Positions 33,710-44,179 of a stretch of 64,000 bases of DNA are shown here, one piece after another. Source of the stretch: Euborellia annulipes (lineage: Eukaryota; Arthropoda; Insecta; Dermaptera; Anisolabididae). Position numbers and translations under genes: made by a program. The stretch covers positions 1 to 64,000 of the forward strand of contig JAKCPI010021848.1 in assembly GCA_023213315.1 (NCBI GenBank), in the 5' to 3' direction. Within the stretch, counting starts at the first letter, position 1. The number at the start of each line of letters is the position of its first letter. The notes beneath the pieces were generated by a model that worked only from the letters and a program-made list of their open reading frames with translations, was not told the origin of the DNA and did no database searches.

Positions 33710-34157
33710 TTGGCTTCTTTCAATTTTTTTTCTATCTTAAACCGATATTCAGTGTTATAGAGTCAAGGACTCAACTCCCTAAATTCCCTAATGATGAAGC
33801 TCCAAAAATCCAGAATTTGAAACCCCTAAAATTCAAAATCCTAACTGCATCAAACAGCAGTCGCATACACTTGAATACTTAGTAATTTTAAATATATATC
33901 AATAACTTTCACTAAACAGAGTTAAGTGGCAAAATTCATAAATAATACAAAGTGAAGAAACAAGAAATAATTTGAAAATAAAATAGAATACGTTATATAC
34001 GTATAGTGTATTGAAATATCAATCTGAATATGGGAGACCTCTCCATTATCCTAGTACTAGTCCTTCTGACATGAAAAAACGGAGCCAGATCCTCAAGGTA
34101 AATGTCGGAACCCTGAAGTCAATCTTGGCTAGTAAATTTGGGGCGTTCCAGGAGGCA

Positions 34158-34645
34158 CAAAAGACTCCGGATAAGTTATTTGGGAACATTTACATTATCA
34201 TTGTTCTATTATAACTGTATCACTTAGCACTATTTTCATGAATTTGTCAGCTACCGTAGTTCTTTTTCTTCATCTTATAAATCAACAGGCCCCATATTCT
34301 AAACCTTGAATGATTTCACACTAACGTTTTCGTATTCATATAAATCATTCTTTTTAAAATTTAAAACCATTTCTTTCTCTGTTTTGGTATCAAAATTAAT
34401 CCATGTTATTTCTTTCTTTAGTGCATTCACTCTTTAAAAAGATTTATATAAATTGCTAATACGAAAACGTGAGTCGAAAATCAATCAAGGGTTAGGCAAA
34501 TGGGCCTCTTGATTTAGAAGATTAAGAGAAAGAACTAGTAATTAATGAAGGAAGTTGCCTTTAATATAGTGCTAAGTTATAAAATTCCATACAGATATCT
34601 TCCAGATGTTTGAAAATGTTCCCAAATAACTTATCGGGATAATTT
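34158..34645. mobile_element. ~490-bp imperfect foldback
   Basis: Outer arms GGATAAGTTATTTGGGAAC (near 34168) and GTTCCCAAATAACTTATC (near 34618) are inverted repeats. Inner blocks mirror too: CACTTAGCACTAT with ATAGTGCTAAG, and AACGTTTTCGTATTCAT with ATACGAAAACGTGAG. The centre is near 34400. No coding capacity; likely a non-autonomous foldback transposon. Confidence 0.75.
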
Positions 34646-34739
34646 ACCTTCTACTAGTGTTGTTATTATTTTTATAAATGAAGCTTGAAGTTTATTAATA
34701 CAAAGGAGATTCAAGAGATGAGGTGGCTGTTATATTTGA

Positions 34740-34788
34740 CAATAAGAGGATAAAGGACCTGGCTGCTTGCTCCTTTATCCTCTTATTG
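34740..34788. repeat. Perfect 18-bp hairpin
   Basis: CAATAAGAGGATAAAGGA (34740-34757) and its exact complement (34771-34788) enclose a 13-nt loop CCTGGCTGCTTGC. ACAAAGGAGATTC occurs on both sides (near 34700 and 34789), like a duplicated target. Confidence 0.85.
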
Positions 34789-34818
34789 ACAAAGGAGATT
34801 CTTCAGGCAATCATCCCT

Positions 34819-35303
34819 TAATCCGAAACTCCTCTGCCACGCTGATTTTTCGGCAAGGATGTAGGAAGAAAAAGACAAAACCCAAATGAGTTTTTTTCTT
34901 AATATCAAACACACAAAGGCTCTCTTCTTTAGGGGAAGCTAATTTTATACTCCGCTAATATTACAATAACAGTCAAGGACTTTTTGCAGAGAATGCTCTC
35001 TAGAATTACAGAATTCAAATGGCTTTCATGATGCAAAAAATCCCCAGCTGCAGCTAGTCAATAGAATGCCAGGGTGAGATCAGGGCTTAAATTTACGGCA
35101 TCAGGTTTTGACAAGGACAATATTTTGACTCGGGTGTTTATTGTCATATTAGCGGAGTGTAAAATGAGTTTCCTCTGAAGAAGAAGAGCCCTTGTGCCTT
35201 CGTAATATTAGGAATAAAACTCATTTGGGAAAAATAATAAACTTGTTTTGTTCCTTTCTACACCCTTGCCAAAAAATCAGAGCGGTATAGGAGTTTCGGA
35301 TTA
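34819..35303. mobile_element. ~485-bp second imperfect foldback
   Basis: Left arm blocks ATCCGAAACTCCTCTGCCACG, TTTTTCGGCAAGGATGTAGG, AAATGAGTTTTTTTC, AAGGCTCTCTTCTT and ACTCCGCTAATATTAC are mirrored in reverse order on the right (ATATTAGCGGAGTGTAAAA, AAGAAGAGCCCTTGTG, AAAACTCATTTGGG, CTACACCCTTGCCAAAAAAT, GGAGTTTCGGATTATAA). The middle ~140 bp is unpaired. It is of higher complexity and better preserved than the 34158 element. Confidence 0.8.
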
Positions 35304-35492
35304 TAATTCTCTCGGCATCACTCATTAATTTTCAATCATCCCCATGGGCGTAACTAGACAATTCTCAATTGGAAGATTACTCCTTAATGGGTAGCAGGAG
35401 GTTCTTCAAGCAATAATTCAATAAAAAACATAAATATTTTTCAATTTCAGGATTTTATTCATTCGATGACTGTGTGTGCACAAATACCACCA

Positions 35493-35521
35493 GTTTCGGT
35501 CACTCAAATGACCATCATCAG
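35493..35521 (-). repeat. Hammerhead-like unit, subtype 2
   Basis: On minus: CTGATGA, T, stem GGTCA/TGACC with loop TTTGAG, GAAAC, then TGGTGGTATTTGTGCACAC. The same downstream ...TGYGCACACAGTCATC occurs in the unit at 54185-54212, so these two share a longer parent repeat and differ from H3/H4. Confidence 0.45.
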
Positions 35522-35617
35522 ACCTGCAAAAAAAACAACATATCACAACGTGAGAGCTGGAGAATCACATATGATCCTCTTACAACCTCCAATTATGAGG
35601 TAACTAGAGAATTTGGC

Positions 35618-35740
35618 TGGGGGGGGGGGGCATGGGACTAGCTATCTTCCGGGGGATCTGGAAAGCCCTATATTTTCTCAATTTTTCGGGGGGCAGGGAG
35701 CTTTCTGGGGGGGGGGGGGGCACGAGCCTTCTGGGGGGAG
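35618..35740 (+). other. G-rich patch with four or more G-runs
   Basis: Runs of 4-13 G (35619-35630, 35651-35655, 35688-35698, 35707-35720, 35732-35737) within 120 bp. G-quadruplex formation is possible on the plus strand. The open frame through it is an artefact of GGG codons. Confidence 0.5.
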
Positions 35741-36560
35741 TCGTCCCATGATTATCCCTTATTCTGTCGGAAAGACATTTCAAAGCAGTTCGGGATAGCC
35801 TCCATTAAGTCCTACTACCCTGCTGGTGAAGGCGATCAAAAAGGTTTTAAAAAATCCTTTCGTATTCCGTTAAACAAAGCCTAGCATCTTATATCCTCTG
35901 TAAACAATAAAATTACTAATTATGTCAAAGGTCAATAATGAATCCAATATCCTAAAATATTGATAAAACTTAAAAAGCAGAAAATATTAATTTTATATTC
36001 TTCTTGAAATAGTAAACTCAATGCTTTTATTTATAGAAAAAAAAAGAAAGTTTAGACCTATCAAAAAATCACAATTCGTTTATTTCATTACAAATGTTAC
36101 GTGATCCTCTCTTTCATATTATTTTTTTTATTAGTCTATATAGGTGTGACCTTGTTTTATGTGCATCTTGTGCAAAAATAAAGGTTCACTTTCAAAAAAC
36201 GAGGTTATAGGCAAATAAAAGAATTGGAATACATCATACTGAATGACGTCATATTTGTTTATTAAAATATTGATAGTGCAGACACTCTTGTCTACTGTTG
36301 AATCCAGGAAATTATTAATAAAATGTTGAATGTTTAAGATAAATGTGGCTAGTGGTCAAAGATATGGAATTCGAGTTTAGGACTTGATGTTAGTAGTCTC
36401 AAGGCAGGAGAAAGAATGAGAGCAGAGCGTCAGCCGGGGTGGCGGCTGGCACATGGAGCATGCGCATTGTGCTAAACTTGTGACTTTTTGTTCTTTTTGT
36501 ATTGATACACGGAAAATAACAAAAACGTTGATACGAAATCTTTTATCTTCTTTCCATCCT
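35741..36560. other. Spacer upstream of the LINE remnant
   Basis: Nothing recognised in the first part. The last ~150 bp may be more degraded LINE sequence, as the open frame extends back to 36453 without recognisable motifs. Confidence 0.5.
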
Positions 36561-36563
36561 AGC

Positions 36564-37345
36564 GATATGGACATGTCATCGACGGTCCTGAGGTGGTTAT
36601 CCTCCTACTTGACGGGTAGGTCCCAGAGGATTATCCATGGAGATGGAGTCATGGCTGATGAGCTGTTGACGTCATCGGGAATACCCCGGGGCTCTTTCCG
36701 CTTTTGTTTTCTTTATACATTAACGATATTGGGCGGCAAAAAACTCACTCCCGAACTTCCTTGTTTGCGGGCGGCCGTGGAATTTTTTTTTTTTTCTTTT
36801 TTGAAGCGACGGTGGAAAGGTTGAACTGCAGCATCTGTAACAAGAAACTCAAATTGAATGTGGGAAAAACTAGAGCCATTATTTTTGGCAGTAACGCCCA
36901 CATTCGCAAACTGGTGGAGGTACCCCCAGTGAGGATCGGAGGCAGTGCTCTTACTTACTCAAATTCAGTTAAAAATCTTGGAGTGGTGTTCGATAGAACC
37001 CTCTCATGGAAGGAGCATGTCTCGAACAAAGTTTTCAAAAACCTCTACCAGTTTAAAAGAATAAAAGATTGCTTGCCACTGGGAATTAGAAGGGTGGCCG
37101 TCAACTCAATGATAATGCCGCAGTACGACTACTGTTGCCTCGTCTACAATGATTTGACGGGGGAGAGGGGGTGCTAAACTCCTGCGTGAGGTTTATATTG
37201 ACCATCACATAACGCCCTACTATAATAAGCTCGGTTGGCTAAAGTTGAGGAATAGGAGGAGGTACTACCTAGGGTGTTATGTGTATGGTCTTTTGAAGAA
37301 TCAGCAGCCCTCCTACTTATACGGGGATGTCCAATTTAGAACGGA
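36564..37345 (+). pseudogene. Non-LTR retrotransposon (LINE) reverse transcriptase fragment, dead
   Basis: Translated pieces match the RT palm-to-thumb region of CR1/L2/Jockey-group LINEs. WLSSYLTGRSQRI, then SSGIPRGS (the usual SGIPQGS block) lie in one frame (36567-36690). After a frameshift come SLYINDIG, a worn SLFAGG where FADD should be, LNVGKTRAIIFG, SNSVKNLGVVFD and PQYDYCCLVYNDL (36704-37170). A second shift then leads to HITPYYNKLGWLKLRNRRRYY (about 37198-37260). A poly-T run interrupts 36782-36802. Loss of the catalytic aspartates, two frameshifts and missing N-terminal and endonuclease parts show it is inactive. It is the only convincing coding remnant in the window. Confidence 0.88.
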
Positions 37346-37479
37346 CAATGTAAACTTATTTTCTAATTTTCAAAAAATAAATAATATCTAGTATTCAGAT
37401 TGATAGAAAAAAATCAAATAAATATTAAAAAATAATATAGGCCTATTATATCACTTATGGACCTGTGAAGAAAATTCAT

Positions 37480-37571
37480 ATAATTAATATTTATTAATTC
37501 AAATACATGCCGTGTACAAATTGGCAAATCCGTGGTTCGTTTTTCTGTTTGAATTAATAAATATTAATTAT
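37480..37571. repeat. 92-bp palindrome with perfect 24-bp arms
   Basis: Arms 37480-37503 and 37548-37571 are exact inverted repeats (AT-only apart from two positions). The 44-nt loop is GC-richer (TACATGCCGTGTACAAATTG, then GCAAATCCGTGG). MITE-like; perfect arms suggest youth or gene conversion. Confidence 0.8.
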
Positions 37572-38507
37572 ATTTTACTATGTTAACTTTCCCCTTTTTT
37601 AATTATTATAAGAAGATGAGGATTATTTATATAATTTGAATTGATTGATTGATGGAGATCAACAATTAAGGTAAATTTAAAAAAAAAATTAAAAAATGTG
37701 AATTTTCTAGTTAGATTTACATAATTTTTTTATTATAAATTCAAAATCTATTCGTTTTTCTGAGTAAAATGATATGTCACACTTGTATTGAAATTTTTTT
37801 AATTTTCTCTAAAAATAAACAAAGAATATAATTAAATAAAAAAAAATTCACTCTTTAATTAGGCATTGTTAGAATTTTGAATTCTAATTAAAATTTAATT
37901 AGAAAAAAAATAAAATAAAATAATTTTAAATTCAAGAAATGCGAGATTTAAATATTTATAATTAAATATCAACTAATTATAATGTAATTTGAATTAAATC
38001 TCACAAATATTAAAAATTTTTTTTCTTTTTTTTTATAAAGCATGACCTGAAATTTTTTTTTTTTAATTTGAGAGAAGATACGGGTCAAAAAATTGCCTCC
38101 AAGGCGAGTTTGTAGTAAGAAATAAGGCGTGTCTCTCCTTTTTTTTCTTCTCTAACTGATAGATGGACGTCTTTTTTAAGCAACAGACAAAAATTATGAA
38201 ATTCTTAAAAAAAAAAAAAAAAAACTTTTTCTCCTGACAACATTTATTTTATTTACTAAATTATAGTATTTATTATATACTTAGGTATTTCAAAGATTTA
38301 CCTAAGAAAAAAAAATGTAGTAAATTTTAAGTTGACGTTTCGATTGACCTTTTTCTGAAGATCAGAATTGGAAAGAGTCGCCAATAAAGGACTGAATCTT
38401 TTTTTTCTGTACTCTGGATTTAATTCTTTTTTTTATCTTTTTTTTAAATAATCAGCTATTTGCCCAATTATATTAAATTCATATAAATTAAATTAAAAAT
38501 GTATTAA
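37572..38507. other. AT-rich spacer with traces
   Basis: A reversed family-A head fragment (AATTAAATCTCACAAATATT) lies near 37994-38013. On minus, near 38340-38380, a worn unit with GGTCAATCGAAACGTCAAC resembles the hammerhead-like class. Otherwise unremarkable. Confidence 0.5.
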
Positions 38508-38620
38508 ATATAATTAGTTATAGAATAATAATTGCGAGATTTAAATAATAAATTAATTTTTTTTTTGAAACTATCTCTTAAACTACTTGTCGGATTTTCT
38601 TGGGGCTTTCCTTATTTTTT
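38508..38620 (+). repeat. Family A copy
   Basis: A forward copy with the core intact: AATAATTGCGAGATTTAA to CTTGTCGGATTTTCTTGGGG. Confidence 0.78.
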
Positions 38621-38689
38621 GTGAACAATTTTTTGTTTTTTTTTTTGCTCTCTCGGCTGCTAGGGATATTTAGGGTTTTTACAATTATA

Positions 38690-38845
38690 TATTTAATTTT
38701 ATTGCACCTAGGGACGTTCAATATGCTGATTCCTCGAGGTCACCCACTCGAGGTTTCGCTGCGCTTGGCATTGCTTAACTGTAATCATTTAGGTGACTAC
38801 TGCCCCCGTTGTCAGAACTTCACCAAAAATTAATTAAATTTTATT
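38690..38845. other. GC-richer unique patch with hairpin
   Basis: CCTCGAG GTCACCCA CTCGAGG (38731-38752) forms a 7-bp hairpin in about 150 bp of higher-complexity DNA directly after a family-A copy. No frame or known family. The source is unknown. Confidence 0.35.
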
Positions 38846-39125
38846 TAAATAATTAGTGCATTTTTTCTATCATCGATTAAAGGTGCGCCGAAGTTGGACT
38901 ATCCCGCTAGTAGTAAATAAAACAATTTTTTTTTTTTTGTAAGTACATAATTTTCTAAACTATATTTCATCTTTTTATACTTTAAAATAATTGAATTAAA
39001 AAATTGAACTTTATTCAGCCCAAATCTCGTTTCGTAAAATCTTCATTCTAAGTGAAAGAGAGAAAATTCTCATTCATAAACAACATTGTTGATGGCAAGT
39101 CCTGAGGATGGGCGTTTGGTCTCCT

Positions 39126-39770
39126 ATACGTTGATTGAATTAATTTTAAATTAATATTCAAATGATTTCTTTTATGGGATTTATAGAATTTAATTCCAAT
39201 TTATTTATTTTTTTTCTATAATTAATGTTTAATTTATAATTTAAATTCCGTATTTATTATTAATTAAATTTAACAATTCTTGAAAATTATTTCTTAAGAA
39301 AAATGATAATTTGCGGGTTTTTATTTATTTATTAGAAAAATTAATTTAGAAAAAAATTCTATAAATCAATTAATTAGTAATTATTGTATCATTTTTTTTT
39401 AAAGACGGAAATTGAGAAAGTACTAATACAATTACGTCATCGTAGAATGAATACCAGTAGAAAATATTTCATTAAAATGACACTGAATGATTATTATGTT
39501 TTCTTTAATCGTAAAAAAAATTTTTTAATCGCTGAGAAAAAAAAAAGTAAAATCAAAGAAAATTCACACACACCAATATTCGTGAGAAGAAACGAAAATA
39601 AAAATCATTCCACTTTTTTTTTTTTTTAGAATTTATAATTTTATTATAAAAATAAATTTTCTGTTTATACCTATTAATTTTAATGGCAGTGAAAAGTAAA
39701 AGGTGTGGGTGTGGATATTCCATTTAATCGTATTTTAGACAATCAAAATCTTTTTAGCATATTTTATTAA
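39126..39770. other. AT-rich spacer
   Basis: An 81-codon frame (39384-39629) is lysine/asparagine-rich low complexity. Just upstream (39094-39125) is a worn hammerhead-like unit CTGAGGATGGGCG without GAAAC. Confidence 0.5.
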
Positions 39771-40170
39771 CTAACCGCAAGGTCCGCCTTCAGCGAGCTT
39801 CCCGCCTAGTAACAGACAGGCGGATATTATCGAATTATACAAATATACAAGTGCGAAAGCCCGCATTCAGGACAGCGCACCCTGGATCCCTTTACTTGCT
39901 AGCAAATGCATCAAATTTATTCTTGTTCAGTGTTTGAAAATTTTAAATTTCCCTCTTTGACTTTTAAATTTCCCTCACTGACTCCACTTCCTCTGTCTCT
40001 GGCCAATCAGGGAGAGAGAGCGGTAAACAAGCGGGCTTTTCCACTTTCCAGGAGGCTGCAAAATTTTAAAGTTTTAAATTTCCCTCTTTGACTCAACTTC
40101 CTTTTATTCTGGCCAATAAGCGCCCTGATAAGCACATATACACAGTGACCGGCTAGCCTTTTATATATAA
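39771..40170 (-). mobile_element. ~400-bp Helitron-like element, minus strand
   Basis: On minus it starts near TATATATAAAAGGCTAGCCGG, passes a GATTGGCC-like block (GCTTATTGGCCAGAATAAAAG) and ends with GC-rich hairpin sequence, CTTGCGG and TTAG before T (CTRR with one change). The first ~110 bp recur at 43300-43412. Inside, TTTAAATTTCCCTC and GACTCMACTTCCT blocks are repeated. Termini are worn, so the class is probable rather than certain. Confidence 0.5.
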
Positions 40171-40244
40171 TAATAATGATTATTATTAAGTATTTTTATT
40201 TTAATTCTTCATAATTTCTCAAATTAGTCATCAGATTACAAAAA

Positions 40245-40425
40245 TATACTCTAATCTTAAACAATCCTTGTAAAATTATCTATAAATTAAAAAAAAATCC
40301 CATAAAAATCGGTCAAATAGTTTCGAAGTTATAAAGAAAAAGAGAATTAAGAATTAAAATAAATTAAATCTCGCAATTATTATTCTATAATTAATTATAT
40401 AAATTTATTAAATTTTAATTTTGAA
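40245..40425 (-). repeat. Family A copy with extended flank
   Basis: It shows the outer CTTAAACAATCCTTGTAAAAT segment that also precedes the copies at 41260 and 43885, so the family is at least 180 bp long. Confidence 0.8.
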
Positions 40426-40433
40426 ATCTTTTC

Positions 40434-40492
40434 ACTGAGACGGGATGTGAACCCTCGATCTCTAGCATCAAAAACGAATGCTTTAACAAGAG
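40434..40492 (-). mobile_element. tRNA-like remnant
   Basis: On minus: an anticodon-like hairpin GCATT CGTTTTT GATGC, then GAGGGTTCACATCCCG as a T-arm / box B. Loop position 33 is not T and there is no D-arm or acceptor pairing, so it is a tRNA-derived SINE head or tRNA pseudogene rather than a working tRNA. Confidence 0.35.
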
Positions 40493-41044
40493 CATGATTG
40501 GAATTTATGCCTTGATTCAGAATTCTTGGTTTCTGAATGCTAATCTAAAATGTTCATTTAATGAATGTCTCTTTGATGACGATCTGATATCTTCAATTAA
40601 ACCGCATAATGAATTACTCCCAACACCCAGAACAACAACAACAACAACAAAACATTTTAATCATCGTGTTTATAATTTAATTGATTGAAAAACCTGCGTG
40701 TGCGAATATCTCTCATTAACTCTGAAATAAAAAAATAAAACGAGAGAGAAAGAATTGCAAATTGCCATCACGCAAAATTAATTTATATAAAACGATCCCG
40801 AGAAATTTTTTTTTTTTTTTTTCTTGTTTATAACTTTTCTGAAACAAAATGAAATGAAATTAGGAAATAAGTTTTCTTAATTAAGTAAATGTGTCTTTGA
40901 ATTTTTAAATATAACCCGCTAAACGTCACCCTTGTTATGTCAAATTTTATATTTCTCCTTTAAACAACGTCTAATTAATTTTAAAAGAAAGTTAAATTTT
41001 TTATTTCTAGATATCTTGAATGAAAAATAAACCATTATTATATA
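40493..41044. other. Spacer, no gene seen
   Basis: An ACA repeat lies near 40634-40648 and a T-run near 40807-40822. The 64-codon frame 40494-40688 has no domain. Confidence 0.55.
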
Positions 41045-41176
41045 CAATGACAGGTGGTATAATTATTTCAGTTCTGATGATGGCTCTTCTGGTGACCGAA
41101 ACAGAGATAGCGCATCGGTAAAGCAAAAATAAATTTGAAAATTATTCGTTTTTAATAATTATACCACCTGTCATTG
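41045..41176. mobile_element. 132-bp foldback carrying a hammerhead-like unit
   Basis: Perfect 23-bp inverted arms (41045-41067 and 41154-41176; core ACAGGTGGTATAATTATT) enclose an 86-bp centre holding CTGATGA (41074-41080), GGCTCTTCTGGTGACC and GAAAC (41098-41102). This ties the ribozyme-like units to a defined mobile context. Confidence 0.75.
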
Positions 41177-41259
41177 TTTGTTCAAGAAAAAATATGAAAT
41201 TATTATTGTATTTACAATATAATTTTTGGACTGCCTCCGCCACTTTTTCAAAATAAAAC

Positions 41260-42164
41260 ACACTCTTAAACAATCCTTGTAAAATTCTCTTCATATTGAA
41301 AAAATCTGGTGTGACTGGCGCACAGCACACAACTTTCTCTTACCCTTCGGTAAGAGAAAGTTGTGCACCGTGCTGGTCACACCAGATTTTTTGTGTCGAG
41401 ATATATTTAGTTTTCCATAGCACCTTAGTTTCAAACTTGCATTTTAAATGTTGACTGCTTGAAATAAACTATGGTTATTTTTCAAAATTTTAATCTCATA
41501 TTTGGACATTTTATACACAATATAGAATCGTAAATAAATACAAAATTTCATAAGAATTGGAAAAAAAATTTTAAATGCCTAAAAAGTTCTAAAGGGGACC
41601 CCCTTTTGAATCGAAATTAACATACAAATCCCTATAGGAAATTAACATTGTTCCTATGCGAAGATAAGGTGGAAAGGGAATTTAAAAAGAGTAGAGAGAG
41701 ACGATAATGTTTGCAAGTGAGAGAGAGACATATATGTTTTCTTTGAAACAATTAAAGACACAAATAAATTTAAAAATGGGAATTTAAATAAAAAATGGGA
41801 ATTTAAATAATAATTGATTTTTAATCTAATAAAAAGAAAAAGATTTAAATTCCGTTACCATGGCAACCATTTCTATCTTTCCTATGAAGAACAAGAGTAA
41901 AGTGGTCTTCAGAAGATTTCAACGGCAAAATGAGAATATACATTTTAAAGAGCATCTAAAAAATAGTTAATTTATGAATTTTAAAAAAAATCCTTGGAGG
42001 GAATTTTGAGAAAATCGAAAAAAACTGAAAAAGTACATCAGTAAAGTACTAGTACTTTTTGGCCGATTTTGTTCAAAAGCTTATTTTGAGATTCTTCAAA
42101 GGTACTTAAGTTAAATATAAAATTTCAATCCGCTAGCTCAACTCCTTCATGCTAAAAATCTGTC

Positions 42165-42233
<69 letters not shown>

Positions 42234-42500
42234 CAATTTTCGGGACCCACTTTTTTGGATTCAGGGGACCTCAAAACATGTATATCCATCAAAATCTGGA
42301 CATCGAATTTTTGACATGATCGCAATACTTTCTCTCTCTATATATTTCATATATAGGGTATGAGAAAGTAAAAATCCCATAAAAATCGGTCAAATAGTTT
42401 CTGTGTTATAAAGAAAAAGAGAATTAAGAATTAAAATAAATTAAATCTCACAAATAGTATTCTATAACTAATCATATATATTAAATTTTTTTCTCAATAT
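41260..42500 (-). repeat. Family A copy split by element B2
   Basis: The left part CTTAAACAATCCTTGTAAAAT, then TCTCTTCATATTG stops at 41298. The right part AAAATCCCATAAAAATCGG through AATTAAATCTCACAAATAG resumes at 42371. The join matches the uninterrupted copies at 40245 and 43885, giving the exact B2 boundaries. Confidence 0.85.
41299..42370 (+). mobile_element. Family B element, copy B2 (longest)
   Basis: At 1072 bp it has all parts of B1 plus about 400 bp between the opening palindrome and the CATGGCAACCATTT block (41405-41855). B1 and B3 therefore look like internal deletions of a longer form. The opening hairpin is nearly perfect here (CTTTCTCTTACCCTTCGGTA and AGAGAAAG in the loop). 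The CA tract is 63 bp (42168-42230). Confidence 0.85.
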
Positions 42501-43104
42501 TTTTATTATATATTTATTCCATTTCTATAGAAAAATATCAATTCAAGATATTTATTAATTGGAAATTAATACAAATGCATCACTTCTGTCGTCATATATA
42601 TAATCGAAAGTATTGTTTGTTTTTTTTTATTTTCGGCATCTGAGGCCGCAATATTCTAAATTAATTGATATAAAAAATAATTTTATATTATTTATATAAT
42701 ATTGTATATCAATATTTAATTTTAATTATATAATAGTATATTCTTTGACAGGGAAATCATCGAAGAAGAATTTTCATTGAAGATGACTTGTATAAGATCA
42801 AAATATTCCCAGGGATTTTTTCTTTAATTATTTTTGACATCCCTCAATAAAAAAAAACAAATTTTTTTTTAAATGAATGAATATCCATTTGATTGATTGA
42901 TTGATTGATTGATTAGATAAGATTAATTCTCTTTTTAGTAAAGATTTTTCAAGAAAGTTTTTTTTTTTTTTTGCTTAGAGGCATGCATTTAAAGAATGGA
43001 ATTCACATTTGCTTCATACGGCCTCTAAAGAAGGAAAAATCAATTCATAGAAGATGAGAGAGTGAAATTTTAAGTTAACTCTCAAATTGTCATTTTTAGA
43101 TTTA
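42501..43104. other. AT-rich spacer
   Basis: (GATT)n at about 42888-42916, and a SINE-tail-like scrap (TTTTCGGCATCTGAGGCCG) near 42633. Nothing else recognised. Confidence 0.5.
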
Positions 43105-43136
43105 CTGAAGAAGGCTTGCTGTTGAAGCGGAAACGC
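43105..43136 (+). repeat. Hammerhead-like unit
   Basis: CTGAAGA, AG, stem GCTT/AAGC with a 7-nt loop, G, GAAACGCC. Flanks contain ATTTTTA and TAAAAAT, but offset from the core. Confidence 0.4.
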
Positions 43137-43227
43137 CCTTTTTAAAAATAAGTGTATTGCGGTTATTTAATTTTTATTTCAAACCGCCTTCCGACTTTGT
43201 TCACAATTCTAAACACTCTTAAACAGC

Positions 43228-43412
43228 ATATACATGTGGTAAAGCCCGTCGAAGGCGGGCCAGGGAGCTAGACCTCCTCACCTTAGGCGAACAATTGCAA
43301 AATTTTTAAATTTCTCTCTCTAGCTCCACTTTCTTTTTTTCTGGCCAATCAGCGCCCTGACAGGCACATACACACAGGGTCAGGAAGTCAGCCGCTAGCG
43401 CTTTATATTAGA
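43228..43412 (-). mobile_element. Helitron-like fragment, sister of 39771-40170
   Basis: On minus: start TCTAATATAAAGCGCTAGCGG, GGCGCTGATTGGCCAGAAA and CTCTAGAGAG; a GCCCGCCTTCGACGGGC hairpin lies at the far end (43244-43260), with no CTRR after it. The interior is shorter than in the sister. Confidence 0.5.
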
Positions 43413-43439
43413 GTATGATGATATGATATTTAACAAATG

Positions 43440-43520
43440 AGTATGTTGGTAGGCCAAGCGCCTCCGAGAATAGAACCCAGGACCTCCAGCCTTGCCTAAC
43501 ATTTGCAGTCCACACCAACA
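43440..43520 (-). mobile_element. tRNA-like SINE head fragment
   Basis: On minus, GGTCCTGGGTTCTATTCTCGG matches a box B with the surrounding T-arm. Upstream TTGGTGTGGACTGC is a weak box A. The body is not identified. Confidence 0.3.
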
Positions 43521-43884
43521 ATATATGTGCAGGTTGACCGTGTATTTTTCAAAAGAGAGATTTTTCATTGAATATTAATAAACATAGATTTCGAAAATGA
43601 TTAAATATAATATACCTGGCATTGGGGGTTCAAACCCCCCCCCCCCATGAGACCCAAACCATGTCTAGATATGTAAGCTTTGTAATACAAATATATTTCA
43701 TATAGGGTAAGAGAAAGTAAAATATAATAATTTACTCTAGCTAAAAAAAAAAAAAAAAAAAAAAAAACCAAAATGATTTATAAATATCCTAAAATAATCT
43801 TAAATTTTTCAAATGTTTGAAAAAAATTTCTGGCTACGCCAATGACACTTGGTATAATAGAGTTTATACAAAAATAAAATCTAA

Positions 43885-44045
43885 CCTTAAACAATCCTTA
43901 TAAAATTCTCTAAAAATTAAAAAAAATCCCATAAAAATCCGTCAAGTAATTTCGGAGTTATAAAGAAAAAGAGAATTAAGAATTAAAATAAATTAAATCT
44001 CACAATTATTATTCTATAATTAATTATGTAAATATATTGAATTTT
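43885..44045 (-). repeat. Family A copy, close to consensus
   Basis: A reversed copy with the extended flank (CTTAAACAATCCTTATAAAAT) and the full core. Confidence 0.85.
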
Positions 44046-44179
44046 AATTTTGTTAATTAAATGGATAAAATAAATAGATTTTTCTTTTAATAGTTGACTT
44101 TAATTGACACAACAATCTAAAAGAGATTGAAAGTTGATTGTATATGTATATCCATAATTCGTATATCGAAATAATATTT

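Noticed and set aside
40434..40492. Functional tRNA gene
   Set aside because: No D-arm or acceptor pairing, position 33 is not T and the T-stem has a mismatch.
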